Below are positions 25,006 to 34,055 of a DNA stretch of 34,840 nt, piece after piece. Location: contig JAGAQH010000021.1 in NCBI GenBank assembly GCA_017622815.1, positions 69,335 through 104,174 of the forward strand, in the 5' to 3' direction. Source of the DNA: Bacteroidaceae bacterium (GTDB lineage: Bacteria; Bacteroidota; Bacteroidia; Bacteroidales; Bacteroidaceae). Made by a program: the position numbers and the translations under genes. The number at the start of each line of letters is the position of its first letter. Within the stretch, counting starts at the first letter, position 1. A model generated the notes under the pieces. It did not search any database and had not been told where the DNA came from. It saw only the letters and a program-made list of their open reading frames with translations.

Positions 25006-28000
25006 ATGAATAAAGCAAAATTACGCTTTGCCCTCTTTGTGGCAAGCATCTGCATGTGTGTATTTTCATGGGCAGAGAGAGTGGCACCGACATTTCCAAA
25101 CTTTACGACATTGGAGAGTGGTAAGAATTATTACCTTTACAATGTGGAAACTGGTAAGTTTCTGAATCGCAGTACGGTAAGCAATTCATATCCGGGTGTA
25201 GGCACTTATGGCGCAGCAATTACAATAACGCAGACATCCAATGGTTCGTATACAATGCGTTTTGCTGACGGGACAACAACCTACTATCTTTATGCGGATG
25301 CCAGCACAACTTCATCGAGGTCGTCTTTGAATTCTACTTGCTACTTTGCCATCAAGGACAGCCTAAGTGGTTATGTCATTCAGCGTTCTGCGAATAACAC
25401 TAATTATTATGTGGCCAATGAATATTTAGGTTATGCAGACGGAGCATCTAACGACCGTATTGTCCCCAACTTGACTACAGGAAATATAGTATGGCAACTG
25501 ATGGAAACGGCTGAGGCCGAGCGTTATTTCGCTAAGCATAAGTTGTATACGGCATTGGAGGCAATGAATCCCTACTATTATAATATTGACCAATACGAGG
25601 CAATCTATGCCAATCCCGAAAGTACGAATGAGGAGTTGACAACTGCCGCAAAAGCATTAACGACTGCATTGTCATTAACAACATCTTTCAACACTCCAGA
25701 TTGGACAGAATTCCCATTCTTGATAAAGAGTGGAAGTGTCAATAATTCAGGAGAACTATATAAAAAGGTTACTAGTGAGGGAACTGCCAGTATTACTGGT
25801 ACTGTAACAGTTGACCAAAACTCAACACTGATATACAATACCCTTTATTCACATTATGATAATGTGAGTCTGTCTGTATATGTTGATGGAGAAATTGTAC
25901 GCACTTTAAAAGGTTATCAATTAAATAATAATGACCGTTGTTTTGACAAGTTGACACCAGGAACTCACCATATAGAATGGCGTTGGGAATATACCGGTTC
26001 AAGCAGTGTTAATTGTTATTTGAAAGAAATAGGTGTGAGAGCTATACCTGCTACTATTGAGGTTAGTCTTTTGGAACCAGGTAGTTTAGGTACTGAGGTT
26101 CTTTACAACGTAGATCATTTGAAGGACGTACGTTGCTTGAAGATTAAAGGAAAAATGAATGATGACGACTGGGAAAAAGTGGGCATGATGACCAATCTGT
26201 TTTCACTTGATCTAAGTGAAGCCGATGTAACTTTAATACCTGAAAGTCAGTTTAACTCTAGTCTATTTTTACATGAAATTATATTGCCTAACGCGTTGGA
26301 GGAAATAGGGGATAATGCCTTTAAAAATTCTTATATCCAAACCTTTAAATTCCCTCAAACTTTGAAGAGAATTGGAGAATATGCTTTTAGAGAATCTAAT
26401 ATTGCAGGAAATGTTATTTTTCCTAAAAGTATGGAACTTATAGATGATTATGCATTCTACGGATGCGATTTTATAGAAAAGGCTATCCTCCCAGATAGTT
26501 TGACGTCAATAGGAAAATATGCATTCTATGATTGTGATCGTATGACCCAAGTTACTTTTCCTAAGAACTTGAAAACTATCGGAGAGTGTTGTTTTAAAGA
26601 TTGTGGTACACTTAAGGCATCTCCATTGCCAGAAGGACTTTTAAGAATTGAAAATAGTGCATTTGCTAATGCATTCAGGTTCAATACTCGTTTACCAAAG
26701 ACATTGACCACCATAGGTGAGTGTGCTTTTATGAATTGTGCTATCGATTCTTTGTTTATTCCTGAATCTCTGACTTCATGGATAAGTGATGACTATGATA
26801 AAAGCAGCAATGCATTCAGTGATAACAACAAATTGGTTTATGCAGAGTTCCCGACCTCTTTCTATCAAATTCCTCTTCCGTTTATAATAGCAGGATGCGA
26901 AAATCTAAAGACACTGGTATTCAAATCTCCTACTGTCGTATCTGCTCCAGCAAATAATGATGATTATAAGGAAAGATTCCTTGAAGACGTTGTTGCAGAG
27001 AATTTGACTATCAAGGTTCCCTCGTACCTTGTAAATTCCTACAAATTGGATTCGTATTGGTATAACTATAAGATAGAAGGATTCAACACAGCCGATATAA
27101 AAGATTGGAAAATCAGTGCAGATTTGGTATTGAATGCACGTGAACGAATAGAAGGTGTACCCAACCTGACACTGTCAACCTATGGTTCAATAAAAGTAAA
27201 TGGTGAGAATCCTCAGAACATAGACAAATTACAAACAAACACAAACACGAATAATAATGAAGGACTTAAGTTTTCAAGGATTCTGATTAACAACGATGCT
27301 ACTACAATTGCAGGAAAATATAGACATTCTTATTATGCCAATGCCAATAAGTGGTACTTCATCAGTCTTCCTTTCGACTTTAAAATAGATGAGGTGACCA
27401 ATGGTGCAGGTGCTAAATTTGTAATCCGCTATTACGATGGTGCAGGTAGAGCTTCTAATGGAGCAAAAGGCAACTGGAAGAACTATGAAGCAACAGATAC
27501 GGTGAAGGCCGGTACTGGATTCATAGTGCAAACTAGTGCAAATGGATGGTTGAGTTTCTATGCGTTGAATAATGAAAGCAAGCAGTATGTAGTTTCAAAC
27601 AAGGAGTTTGTAAAGGCTTTAGATGCTAACCTATCGGAAAATAATTCTAATAGAGGATGGAATCTTGTGGGTAATCCTTGGCAGTGCTACTTCAACATAC
27701 ACACGCTGAACTTCACCGCCCCCATCACCGTATATGATGTAAATAACAAGACATATGTAGCATACTCTATCATTGATGACGACTATGCTATCCGTCCCAA
27801 TGAAGCCTTCTTCGTTCAATGTCCCGAAGGAACCGAGTTTATCTCCTTTCCACAGAATGGCCGTCAATTGACAAGCGTGATTACCAACCAGTCTGCGGCA
27901 CGCCCCATGTACTCACAGGCTTCAAACCGTCAGCTTATAGACATTACCGTCAGCGCAGACAAGTATACCGACAAGACACGTGTGGTACTGAACGAGACTT

Positions 28001-28548
28001 CTGCTCTTGGATACGAGACCAGTTATGATGCATGCAAGTTCATGACCATTGAGACTGGTGTTCCACAGATCTATACCATAGACAACGAGGAAACGGAATA
28101 TGCCATCAACGAACGTCCTCTGGACAAGGGCATAGTGAAACTGGGTGTAGTGGTATCAACCAGCGGCACACACAGAATCAGCATGCCTCGCAATGAGGCC
28201 GGTTCTGTCATACTGATTGACCACAATGCCGGAGTGAAGCACGACCTGTCAAAGGATGACTATGAATTTACCGCTGAAGCTGGCACATACAACTCTCGCT
28301 TCACCCTGAATATTACCAGCTCTTCTGAAACCGGCATCAAAGATGCTGAAATGGCAGACGGAGCATTGGAATGTGACGGCAACAACATTCTTGTGAACGG
28401 AATAAAGGGCAATGTTTCCGTATATACGGTGGACGGCCGCAAGGTGGCAGAAACCTACAGCAACGGAAACGTATCGTTCAACAATATGCCTCAGGGCATA
28501 TACATCGTACGCACAGTACAGGGAACAGGAAAAGTAACCGTAAAGTAA
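25006..28548 (+). CDS. BspA-like leucine-rich repeat surface protein
   Basis: A 1,180-residue secreted protein. A signal peptide lies at about 1-23 ('LRFALFVASICMCVFSWAE'). Residues about 35-345 hold ricin-like and sandwich-like segments ('YYLYNVETGKFLNRS'). Residues about 395-645 are LRR_5/BspA-type repeats of about 23 residues with the pattern 'LP.sL..IG..AF..C': 'ILPNALEEIGDNAFKN', 'FPQTLKRIGEYAFRES', 'ILPDSLTSIGKYAFYDC', 'FPKNLKTIGECCFKDC', 'LPKTLTTIGECAFMNC'. A long beta-rich region (about 725-1105) follows, and the last about 80 residues end in a type IX-sorting-like tail ('YTVDGRKVAETYSNGNVSF...MPQGIYIVRTVQG'). BspA relatives mediate adhesion and host binding; that role here is inference. 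It opens the operon; the next gene begins 13 bases after its stop. The LRR-coding half is visibly AT-richer than the 3' third. Confidence 0.9.
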   Translation: MNKAKLRFALFVASICMCVFSWAERVAPTFPNFTTLESGKNYYLYNVETGKFLNRSTVSNSYPGVGTYGAAITITQTSNGSYTMRFADGTTTYYLYADASTTSSRSSLNSTCYFAIKDSLSGYVIQRSANNTNYYVANEYLGYADGASNDRIVPNLTTGNIVWQLMETAEAERYFAKHKLYTALEAMNPYYYNIDQYEAIYANPESTNEELTTAAKALTTALSLTTSFNTPDWTEFPFLIKSGSVNNSGELYKKVTSEGTASITGTVTVDQNSTLIYNTLYSHYDNVSLSVYVDGEIVRTLKGYQLNNNDRCFDKLTPGTHHIEWRWEYTGSSSVNCYLKEIGVRAIPATIEVSLLEPGSLGTEVLYNVDHLKDVRCLKIKGKMNDDDWEKVGMMTNLFSLDLSEADVTLIPESQFNSSLFLHEIILPNALEEIGDNAFKNSYIQTFKFPQTLKRIGEYAFRESNIAGNVIFPKSMELIDDYAFYGCDFIEKAILPDSLTSIGKYAFYDCDRMTQVTFPKNLKTIGECCFKDCGTLKASPLPEGLLRIENSAFANAFRFNTRLPKTLTTIGECAFMNCAIDSLFIPESLTSWISDDYDKSSNAFSDNNKLVYAEFPTSFYQIPLPFIIAGCENLKTLVFKSPTVVSAPANNDDYKERFLEDVVAENLTIKVPSYLVNSYKLDSYWYNYKIEGFNTADIKDWKISADLVLNARERIEGVPNLTLSTYGSIKVNGENPQNIDKLQTNTNTNNNEGLKFSRILINNDATTIAGKYRHSYYANANKWYFISLPFDFKIDEVTNGAGAKFVIRYYDGAGRASNGAKGNWKNYEATDTVKAGTGFIVQTSANGWLSFYALNNESKQYVVSNKEFVKALDANLSENNSNRGWNLVGNPWQCYFNIHTLNFTAPITVYDVNNKTYVAYSIIDDDYAIRPNEAFFVQCPEGTEFISFPQNGRQLTSVITNQSAARPMYSQASNRQLIDITVSADKYTDKTRVVLNETSALGYETSYDACKFMTIETGVPQIYTIDNEETEYAINERPLDKGIVKLGVVVSTSGTHRISMPRNEAGSVILIDHNAGVKHDLSKDDYEFTAEAGTYNSRFTLNITSSSETGIKDAEMADGALECDGNNILVNGIKGNVSVYTVDGRKVAETYSNGNVSFNNMPQGIYIVRTVQGTGKVTVK

Positions 28549-28561
28549 AAATCATGCAACT

Positions 28562-30028
28562 ATGAAAAGAACAAGATATTTGTCCTTTCTGGCGATGTTG
28601 CTCTGCTGTCTTGTTGCTTGGGGACAAGATGACTTTAACCCTACCAGCCCAACGGAACCCGGTGTGCCTCCCAGAAAACTGACTCTGAAGGCAAACCCGT
28701 CGGACGGCGGTACGGTATATGGTAGCGGACGATATGTCCCTGGCACAACCGTGGGGATTCGTGTATCAAATGCTACAGGATATGTATTTGAAAACTGGAC
28801 GGATGAAAATGGTAATGTAATATCTAAAAGTAAATCGTACAGTTACACAAAAGGAGACAGTGACGAAGTACTGATTGCCAACTTCACCTTCAATCCAGAC
28901 GACCCCAATGAGCCTGACGACCCGAAACTGATCCAATACTTCCGCCTGACACTGGCCGCCGAAACCGGCGGCTCAGTGAGCGGTGGCGGTAAGTATCAGG
29001 CAGGAAAGTCCATACGACTGATAGCATCTGCTGATGAAGGATTCAAGTTTGTAAACTGGACAAACACGAAAGATGAGGTCGTGTCTACAGAGCGTGACTT
29101 CTACTATGCGACAACGGCAGAAAATGAAACTCTGACTGCCCATTTTGCTTTTGACCCCAATAATCCGGTTGAACCGTCTGACCCGATTCTCAGACACAAC
29201 ATTACCGTGAGTACGGAAGACGGCGGTACTGTCAGTGTGGGAAGCGGACGCTTGCTGGAAGGAAACAGTACAACACTCAAGGCCGTGGCAAACGACGGAT
29301 ATGTCTTCGTGGGATGGTATCTGAACGACGAACTGTATACCACACTGAATTCTTTCTCGTACACAATGGGTAAGGAAAATGTGGACTTTATGGCAGTATT
29401 CCAATTCTCTCCTGCTTCTCCTAACGAACCGTCAATGCCAACAGACAAGAAATATTCTTTCTACCTGATGACGGTAAATGGCAAGCCGGGAGATGTGCTG
29501 AATGTTCCGTTGATATTGTCAAATCTCGAAGACCTGTACGACATGACGTTCCAGATAACTTTCCCATTGGGACTTGAACCTGACTTGGAGGAGATCTACC
29601 TGTCGGAAAAGGCTGTAGGGTACGACGTATCAATGACTGCGGTAGACGATACGACATACATGTTCTCCATGATTGGCGGTAAGGTGTCAGCCACAAGTAC
29701 AGAATTGCTAAGATTCCGTGTAAAGGTTGCTGATGACTATACTACAGGAACTTCTGGACGTGTGAAGATAAACCAGGTTTCCGTAACGGAAGCTGATGGC
29801 AACCACCTGACTGCTTCTACACGAAACGGACGTATAGCAATATATAAAAACGGTGATACTAATGGTGACAATGAAGTGGATGTATCTGACGTGATGAACC
29901 TTGCCAACTATGTACTGAAGAAGAAGACAGAGGTTTTCATTGAAGAGGTTTCTGATGTTACCGAGGACAATGAAATAGATGTAGCGGATGCTATGGGAAT
30001 TGTTAATATTGTACTTAAAAAAGAATGA
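28562..30028 (+). CDS. Secreted InlB-type repeat protein with cohesin-like and dockerin domains
   Basis: A 488-residue exported protein. A signal peptide (about 1-21) is followed by three divergent InlB B-repeats at about 38-115, 125-198 and 211-283, each with a 'G(G/S).V..G...GRY..G..(T/V)...A..GY.F..W' pattern. A proline-rich linker of the form F-x-P-x-x-P-x-E-P-x-x-P occurs four times, before the first repeat ('FNPTSPTEPGVPP') and after each repeat ('FNPDDPNEPDDP', 'FDPNNPVEPSDP', 'FSPASPNEPSMP'). Residues about 298-428 form a cohesin-like beta-sandwich ('GKPGDVLNVPLILSNLEDLY'). Residues 430-488 are a type I dockerin with two Ca-binding loops ('DTNGDNEVDVSDVMNLANYV' and 'DVTEDNEIDVADAMGIVNIV'). 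A cohesin-like and a dockerin module in one chain suggest assembly with partner proteins (inference). Its TGA overlaps the next ATG (ATGA). Confidence 0.88.
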   Translation: MKRTRYLSFLAMLLCCLVAWGQDDFNPTSPTEPGVPPRKLTLKANPSDGGTVYGSGRYVPGTTVGIRVSNATGYVFENWTDENGNVISKSKSYSYTKGDSDEVLIANFTFNPDDPNEPDDPKLIQYFRLTLAAETGGSVSGGGKYQAGKSIRLIASADEGFKFVNWTNTKDEVVSTERDFYYATTAENETLTAHFAFDPNNPVEPSDPILRHNITVSTEDGGTVSVGSGRLLEGNSTTLKAVANDGYVFVGWYLNDELYTTLNSFSYTMGKENVDFMAVFQFSPASPNEPSMPTDKKYSFYLMTVNGKPGDVLNVPLILSNLEDLYDMTFQITFPLGLEPDLEEIYLSEKAVGYDVSMTAVDDTTYMFSMIGGKVSATSTELLRFRVKVADDYTTGTSGRVKINQVSVTEADGNHLTASTRNGRIAIYKNGDTNGDNEVDVSDVMNLANYVLKKKTEVFIEEVSDVTEDNEIDVADAMGIVNIVLKKE

Positions 30029-31533
30029 TTATGAAACATATGATAGTGCTTCTCTTTCTTATGGTTGTACATACCATAGGAAAGTCAGAAAATATCATAC
30101 AGGTTGTTCCTTTTGAAACCAAGGCGGGAATAACGACAGATGATATGCAGAGTTTCAGTATAGAGATGAGGAACTCAGAAAAGATGTTGGCATTTCAGTT
30201 TGACATACTTCTGCCTGAAGGTATGTCTCTCGATAATACCGATGGCCTTGATCCATTTGAATTCAACGAAGACCGTGTATCATATACTGTTGACAGGCGT
30301 GGAAACAAGACTTTTGACTATCTTGCAGAATATAGTGAACCGTTTGATGGTGGGTGGATTACCGTCATGGTATTTACCCTTGAGGAGGATGGTGAACTTA
30401 CAGGACTTGATGGTGAGATAATGAGGGCGTATTATTTAACCGATGCTAATATGGAGCCTGGTGTTTATCCAGTACGCATCCGTAACACTGTAATTGCCAA
30501 TGCCGATAATACCAAGAAGTTCAAGCCTGGCGAGTCAACATCTTACATTACGATAGGAGAATCTCCGTTAAAGGCAGAATCAAGGGTAGAACTTAAGGAG
30601 TTGACTGGCTATATTCCGTCATTTACCATTGAGGCTATGAATATGGAAATGTCAGGTAACAGTAACATTACTTCACTTGATATCAGCAATGCTGACTCTA
30701 TTGGAGCAATACCTATGATGGGTAATGGTCTTGTACAACTATCAGAATCTGCTGCAGAATCCTCAATTTTGCATGATGCTGCCAATATAGTTGCTATGGG
30801 TACTGAGGGTAATACCTGTAAGCGTCTCTATCTTGCAGACGGAGACAGAGCTTTTTGTTCTCCATGCTCTTTTACTGCTACAAATGCAAGTTTTGACAGA
30901 GTATTTAAGGCAGGACAATGGTCTACTGTGTGTCTTCCTTTCAATGTACCTGCAGAACAACTTGCAAAAATATGTGACAAGGGAGTTGAAGTAGAGCGAC
31001 TTGTTGAATATGATGCGGTTGGAAATATACTCAGATTTGAGGCAGTTACAGAAATGGAGGCTAATACGCCATACATTATAAAGTGTAACAGCGACAATGC
31101 TCCATTTTCAGAACTTACAAATGTTGATGTTTCTGAAAGTGATGGTGTGAAAAGCATACAGATTAATGATGCCTCAATGGTTGGAGTGTTTTCCACCACA
31201 TATCTTGATTCTGATGCTTCAGTGTCGTATTATGGCTATAATTCTGCAGATGGCACATTTGTGAAGATAGGTAGCAATGGAACAGTGTATCCATTCCGTG
31301 CTTTTATATCTATTCCGTCTGAAGTGACAGAAGCAAGACTAATAGGGGTAGAGCATGGAGATGGAAATATGACAGGTGTGCTGAATACCGAATGTGATTC
31401 CAGTGATGCGGAGGTGAAAGTATATGCTTTAGACGGTAAATTAGTACGTAATTGTGTAAACAAGACCTATGATGCTACGTGTTTGCCAGAAGGAGTTTAT
31501 TTAATAGGTAGTAGAAAAGTTATTGTGAAATGA
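30025..31533 (+). CDS. Secreted cohesin-like protein with type IX-like C-terminal tail
   Basis: A 502-residue protein. The start overlaps the upstream stop as ATGA (30025-30028); a second in-frame ATG at 30031 is possible. A signal peptide (about 1-20) precedes a cohesin-like beta-sandwich at about 24-180 ('FSIEMRNSEKMLAFQFDILL' resembles the cohesin strand around the binding face). A beta-rich middle region follows, with 'WSTVCLPFNVPAEQLAKIC', a segment often found near the C-terminus of Prevotella surface proteins, and a final sorting-like tail 'YALDGKLVRNCVN...LPEGVYLIGSRKVIVK'. It could act as the binding partner of the dockerin in the preceding protein, which is a testable inference. The ATGA overlap with the 67-residue gene indicates coupled translation. 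Confidence 0.8.
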   Translation: MIMKHMIVLLFLMVVHTIGKSENIIQVVPFETKAGITTDDMQSFSIEMRNSEKMLAFQFDILLPEGMSLDNTDGLDPFEFNEDRVSYTVDRRGNKTFDYLAEYSEPFDGGWITVMVFTLEEDGELTGLDGEIMRAYYLTDANMEPGVYPVRIRNTVIANADNTKKFKPGESTSYITIGESPLKAESRVELKELTGYIPSFTIEAMNMEMSGNSNITSLDISNADSIGAIPMMGNGLVQLSESAAESSILHDAANIVAMGTEGNTCKRLYLADGDRAFCSPCSFTATNASFDRVFKAGQWSTVCLPFNVPAEQLAKICDKGVEVERLVEYDAVGNILRFEAVTEMEANTPYIIKCNSDNAPFSELTNVDVSESDGVKSIQINDASMVGVFSTTYLDSDASVSYYGYNSADGTFVKIGSNGTVYPFRAFISIPSEVTEARLIGVEHGDGNMTGVLNTECDSSDAEVKVYALDGKLVRNCVNKTYDATCLPEGVYLIGSRKVIVK

Positions 31534-31733
31534 GTAATGCATATATGAAGAAGGAATACGAGAAACCGTGTGTTGTGAAAATAGAGTGCGATATGGTTCT
31601 TCCAATCTCATTTTCTGTTAGTACAGAAACAGAGGAAAAGGATGATGTTATTCTTAATGCCAGACCAATTGATAGCGAAAGAAGAAACATATGGGATAAT
31701 CATTGGTCTTCTGAAGATGATAACGCATTCTAA
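31530..31733 (+). CDS. Small 67-residue peptide, last gene of the LRR operon
   Basis: The start codon overlaps the stop of the preceding gene (ATGA), which supports real translation; an internal ATG at 31545 would give 62 residues starting 'MKKEYEKPCVVKIE'. There is no classical signal peptide. The N-terminal 'MKKxYxKPxVxxIE' and a short hydrophobic centre ('VLPISFSV') resemble many tiny Bacteroidales proteins of unknown role. The C-terminal half is polar and acidic with Trp-containing 'RRNIWDNHWSSEDDNAF'. It may be a regulatory, chaperone-like or precursor peptide; no function can be assigned. An intrinsic terminator follows 18 bases later. Confidence 0.75.
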   Translation: MSNAYMKKEYEKPCVVKIECDMVLPISFSVSTETEEKDDVILNARPIDSERRNIWDNHWSSEDDNAF

Positions 31734-31751
31734 GTGAGTTTATAGTTATTG

Positions 31752-31790
31752 AAAATGTGCGGAAAACAGCAATGTGTTCCGCACATTTTT
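31752..31790 (+). terminator. Intrinsic terminator of the LRR operon
   Basis: A perfect 13-bp stem (AAAATGTGCGGAA with TTCCGCACATTTT) around a 12-base loop, ending in a run of five T. It lies 18 bases after the stop of the 67-residue gene. Confidence 0.9.
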
Positions 31791-31945
31791 GTTACCATCA
31801 ATATTATAACCATAATCTCTGTATAAGGGCATGATGGTAATGTTTGGAAATAAAATCAGTGTAAATCATCAATAGTATAAAATATTTCAATATATTTATA
31901 CCCAAGAATATGACTATAAGAACCCAATAATTATAAAATAATATT

Positions 31946-33607
31946 ATGAAGAAACTCTCTTTCTTTCTTTTTATAGCCTTAGTCATTGCAGGCACTCTTT
32001 CTGCCAATGCCCAGCGTGCTGAGTACGATGTCATCCCCTTGCCCAAGGAGGTGAAGGTTAACTCTGCCAATGTGTTTGTACTGAAAAACGGTATGGGAGT
32101 GTCGTTTGATGCTTCCAATGAGGAAGTTTATAGGAATGTGTTGTTTTTCCGTCAGTGGATAGAGGAAACTACAGGCATAACACTGAAACTTGCACCTGGC
32201 GACAAGAAGGCTGCCGTACGTATGAGCCTTGACTATCCTAAGGCCAAGGGTGAGGTTGAATCAGACCTTACAGAACAGCAAAAGGAGGCATATATGATAA
32301 AGGTGGACAAGAAGGGCATTGCCATCATTGCCCGCCAGCCTATAGGCCTGTTCCGTGCTGCCCAGACTTTGCGCAAATCACTTCCTATTGTCAAGAATGC
32401 CGACAAGGTGGAACTTCCCTATGCCGAGATATTCGACGAACCACGTTTCGAGTATCGTGGCGTACTTCTTGATTGCGGAAGACACTATTTTACCGTGGAG
32501 TTCATAAAGAAGTTCCTGGACGTTATGGCCCTGCATGGCAGCAACCAGTTCCACTGGCATCTTACTGAAGACCAGGGATGGCGTTTCGAGGTGAAGGCAT
32601 ATCCCAGCCTTGCACAAAAGGGCAGTGTACGTGCCGAAACGGTTATAGGTCCTGGAAATTCAGGTATATATAATGGTACTCCCTATGGTGGATACTACAC
32701 TCAGGAGGAGTGCCGCGAGGTGGTGCGCTATGCTGCCGAGCGCTATATCAACGTAGTTCCGGAGATAGACCTTCCCGGCCACATGCAGAGTGCCCTGCAT
32801 GTGTTCCCTCATCTCGGATGCACCGGAGGCCCTTATCCCGTGCGCACCTATTGGGGTGTAAGCCGTGAGGTTCTCTGTGGCGGTAATCCCGAGACGCTGA
32901 CATTCCTGAAGACAGTACTTGGCGAACTCTGCGATGTCTTCCCCTCCAAATACATACATATCGGCGGTGACGAATGTCCCAAGCACCGTTGGCAGAAGTG
33001 TCCCACATGTCAGGCAAAGATAAAGGAACTGGGCCTGAAGAACGATGGCAAGCACACTCCTGAGAACCAGTTGCAGAGCTACATTAACCGTGAGGTGGAA
33101 TCCTTTATGAAGGAACGTGGCCGTGCCATTATCGGTTGGGACGAGATTCTGGAAGGCGGCCTTTCCGGCGAATCCATCATCATGTCATGGCGTGGAACAA
33201 AGGGTGGAATAGCAGCGGCCCGTCAGGGACACAGGGTAATCATGAGCCCCAATGTATTCTCATACATCGACCATCCCCAGTTGAAGGACCTTGGCAAGCA
33301 ACCCCGTACTACGGACAGTTATATAGTTTCCGCCAGCAAGGTATATTCCTTCGAGCCCCTTATCCCCGACAGCCTCACCAAGGAGCAGCAAAGACTTATC
33401 CTTGGTCCCCAGGTAAATCTTTGGACAGAGCACGTGGCATATCCTCAGCATGCCTTCTACCAACTCCTGCCAAGACTGGGTGCATCCAGCGAGGTCCAGT
33501 GGTGCAACCCAGACCAGAAGAACTTCGACTACTTCAAGAAGCGTCTGCCGCGCCTGAAGAAGTTGTACGACATCATTGGTGTCAACTATTGCAAGCAGTT
33601 GGAATAA
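31946..33607 (+). CDS. Secreted GH20 beta-N-acetylhexosaminidase
   Basis: Releases terminal beta-linked GlcNAc or GalNAc from glycans in the periplasm or outside. The protein has 553 residues with a signal peptide (about 1-22, 'FFLFIALVIAGTLSANAQ'). The GH20b domain spans about 25-160. The catalytic barrel starts at 'RFEYRGVLLDCGRHYFTVEF' (about 167-186), includes 'HWHLTEDQGWRFEVKAYP', and has the catalytic pair Asp342-Glu343 in 'YIHIGGDECPKHRW'. Trp residues of the substrate pocket are seen in 'IIGWDEILEGG', 'IIMSWRGTKGG' and 'NLWTEHVAYP'. It lacks a type IX-like tail, unlike the GH2 and GH84 enzymes here. It stands alone between the operon terminator and a non-coding repeat region and probably has its own promoter; no good -7 box was found (best TATATTTA at 31891). 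Confidence 0.95.
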   Translation: MKKLSFFLFIALVIAGTLSANAQRAEYDVIPLPKEVKVNSANVFVLKNGMGVSFDASNEEVYRNVLFFRQWIEETTGITLKLAPGDKKAAVRMSLDYPKAKGEVESDLTEQQKEAYMIKVDKKGIAIIARQPIGLFRAAQTLRKSLPIVKNADKVELPYAEIFDEPRFEYRGVLLDCGRHYFTVEFIKKFLDVMALHGSNQFHWHLTEDQGWRFEVKAYPSLAQKGSVRAETVIGPGNSGIYNGTPYGGYYTQEECREVVRYAAERYINVVPEIDLPGHMQSALHVFPHLGCTGGPYPVRTYWGVSREVLCGGNPETLTFLKTVLGELCDVFPSKYIHIGGDECPKHRWQKCPTCQAKIKELGLKNDGKHTPENQLQSYINREVESFMKERGRAIIGWDEILEGGLSGESIIMSWRGTKGGIAAARQGHRVIMSPNVFSYIDHPQLKDLGKQPRTTDSYIVSASKVYSFEPLIPDSLTKEQQRLILGPQVNLWTEHVAYPQHAFYQLLPRLGASSEVQWCNPDQKNFDYFKKRLPRLKKLYDIIGVNYCKQLE

Positions 33608-33617
33608 TAGCCAGAGT

Positions 33618-33752
33618 ACAGGTCTCTATCCTACAAACTGATACAAGTAATTCCTGACTTCATCACTTGTCATTGACATAAGATTGCAGATAGTGATTAT
33701 CAGTGACTTGCATGTGCCGAATAGTTGCTTTAGGGTGGCGCATTGCCGAAGT
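33618..33752. repeat. Left copies of dispersed direct repeats
   Basis: ACAGGTCTCTATCC (33618-33631), followed by a degenerate match ending in AAGTAATT (33652), and GGCGCATTGCCGAAGT (33737-33752) each recur to the right of the MITE-like element. Here they lie about 105 bases apart; in the right copy they are adjacent and in reverse order. Confidence 0.75.
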
Positions 33753-33779
33753 AGGGATATAGTCGGTGTGAAAGTAGGA

Positions 33780-34055
33780 TTTGTTTCACACGGAATTCAT
33801 GGAATACACAGAATTGATTAATAAGTAGAGAATAAAAGACCAACGAACAAAAGAAATTGAATACGCAGAATTTGTCGCAGACTTCGTCACGACGGCTGGC
33901 GCGGTGAAAACGAATGAACACAAAGCACATTAGTTGACATCCCGCCAGGCAGGCACAGTGAAACGAGTGCCATTCTGTGGAATCCAGCGCCAGCGTGAAC
34001 CAACGACTCAAAGAAAGGTAATTCTGCGTATTCCGTGAATTCTGCGTGAGACAAA
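33780..34055. mobile_element. MITE-like element with 36-bp inverted ends
   Basis: The left end (33780-33815, starting TTTGTTTCACACGGAATTCA) and the reverse complement of the right end (34020-34055, starting TTTGTCTCACGCAGAATTCA) match at 31 of 36 positions. The element is 276 bp long. A further partial direct copy (GAATACGCAGAATTTGTC) lies inside near 33859. No transposase is encoded, and target-site duplications were not obvious. It could be a non-autonomous element or a large hairpin-type interspersed repeat. Confidence 0.7.

Noticed and set aside
31843-31898. Promoter of the GH20 gene
   Set aside because: TAATGTTTG has the wrong internal spacing and TATATTTA lacks the final G and a -33 partner; neither is good enough to annotate.
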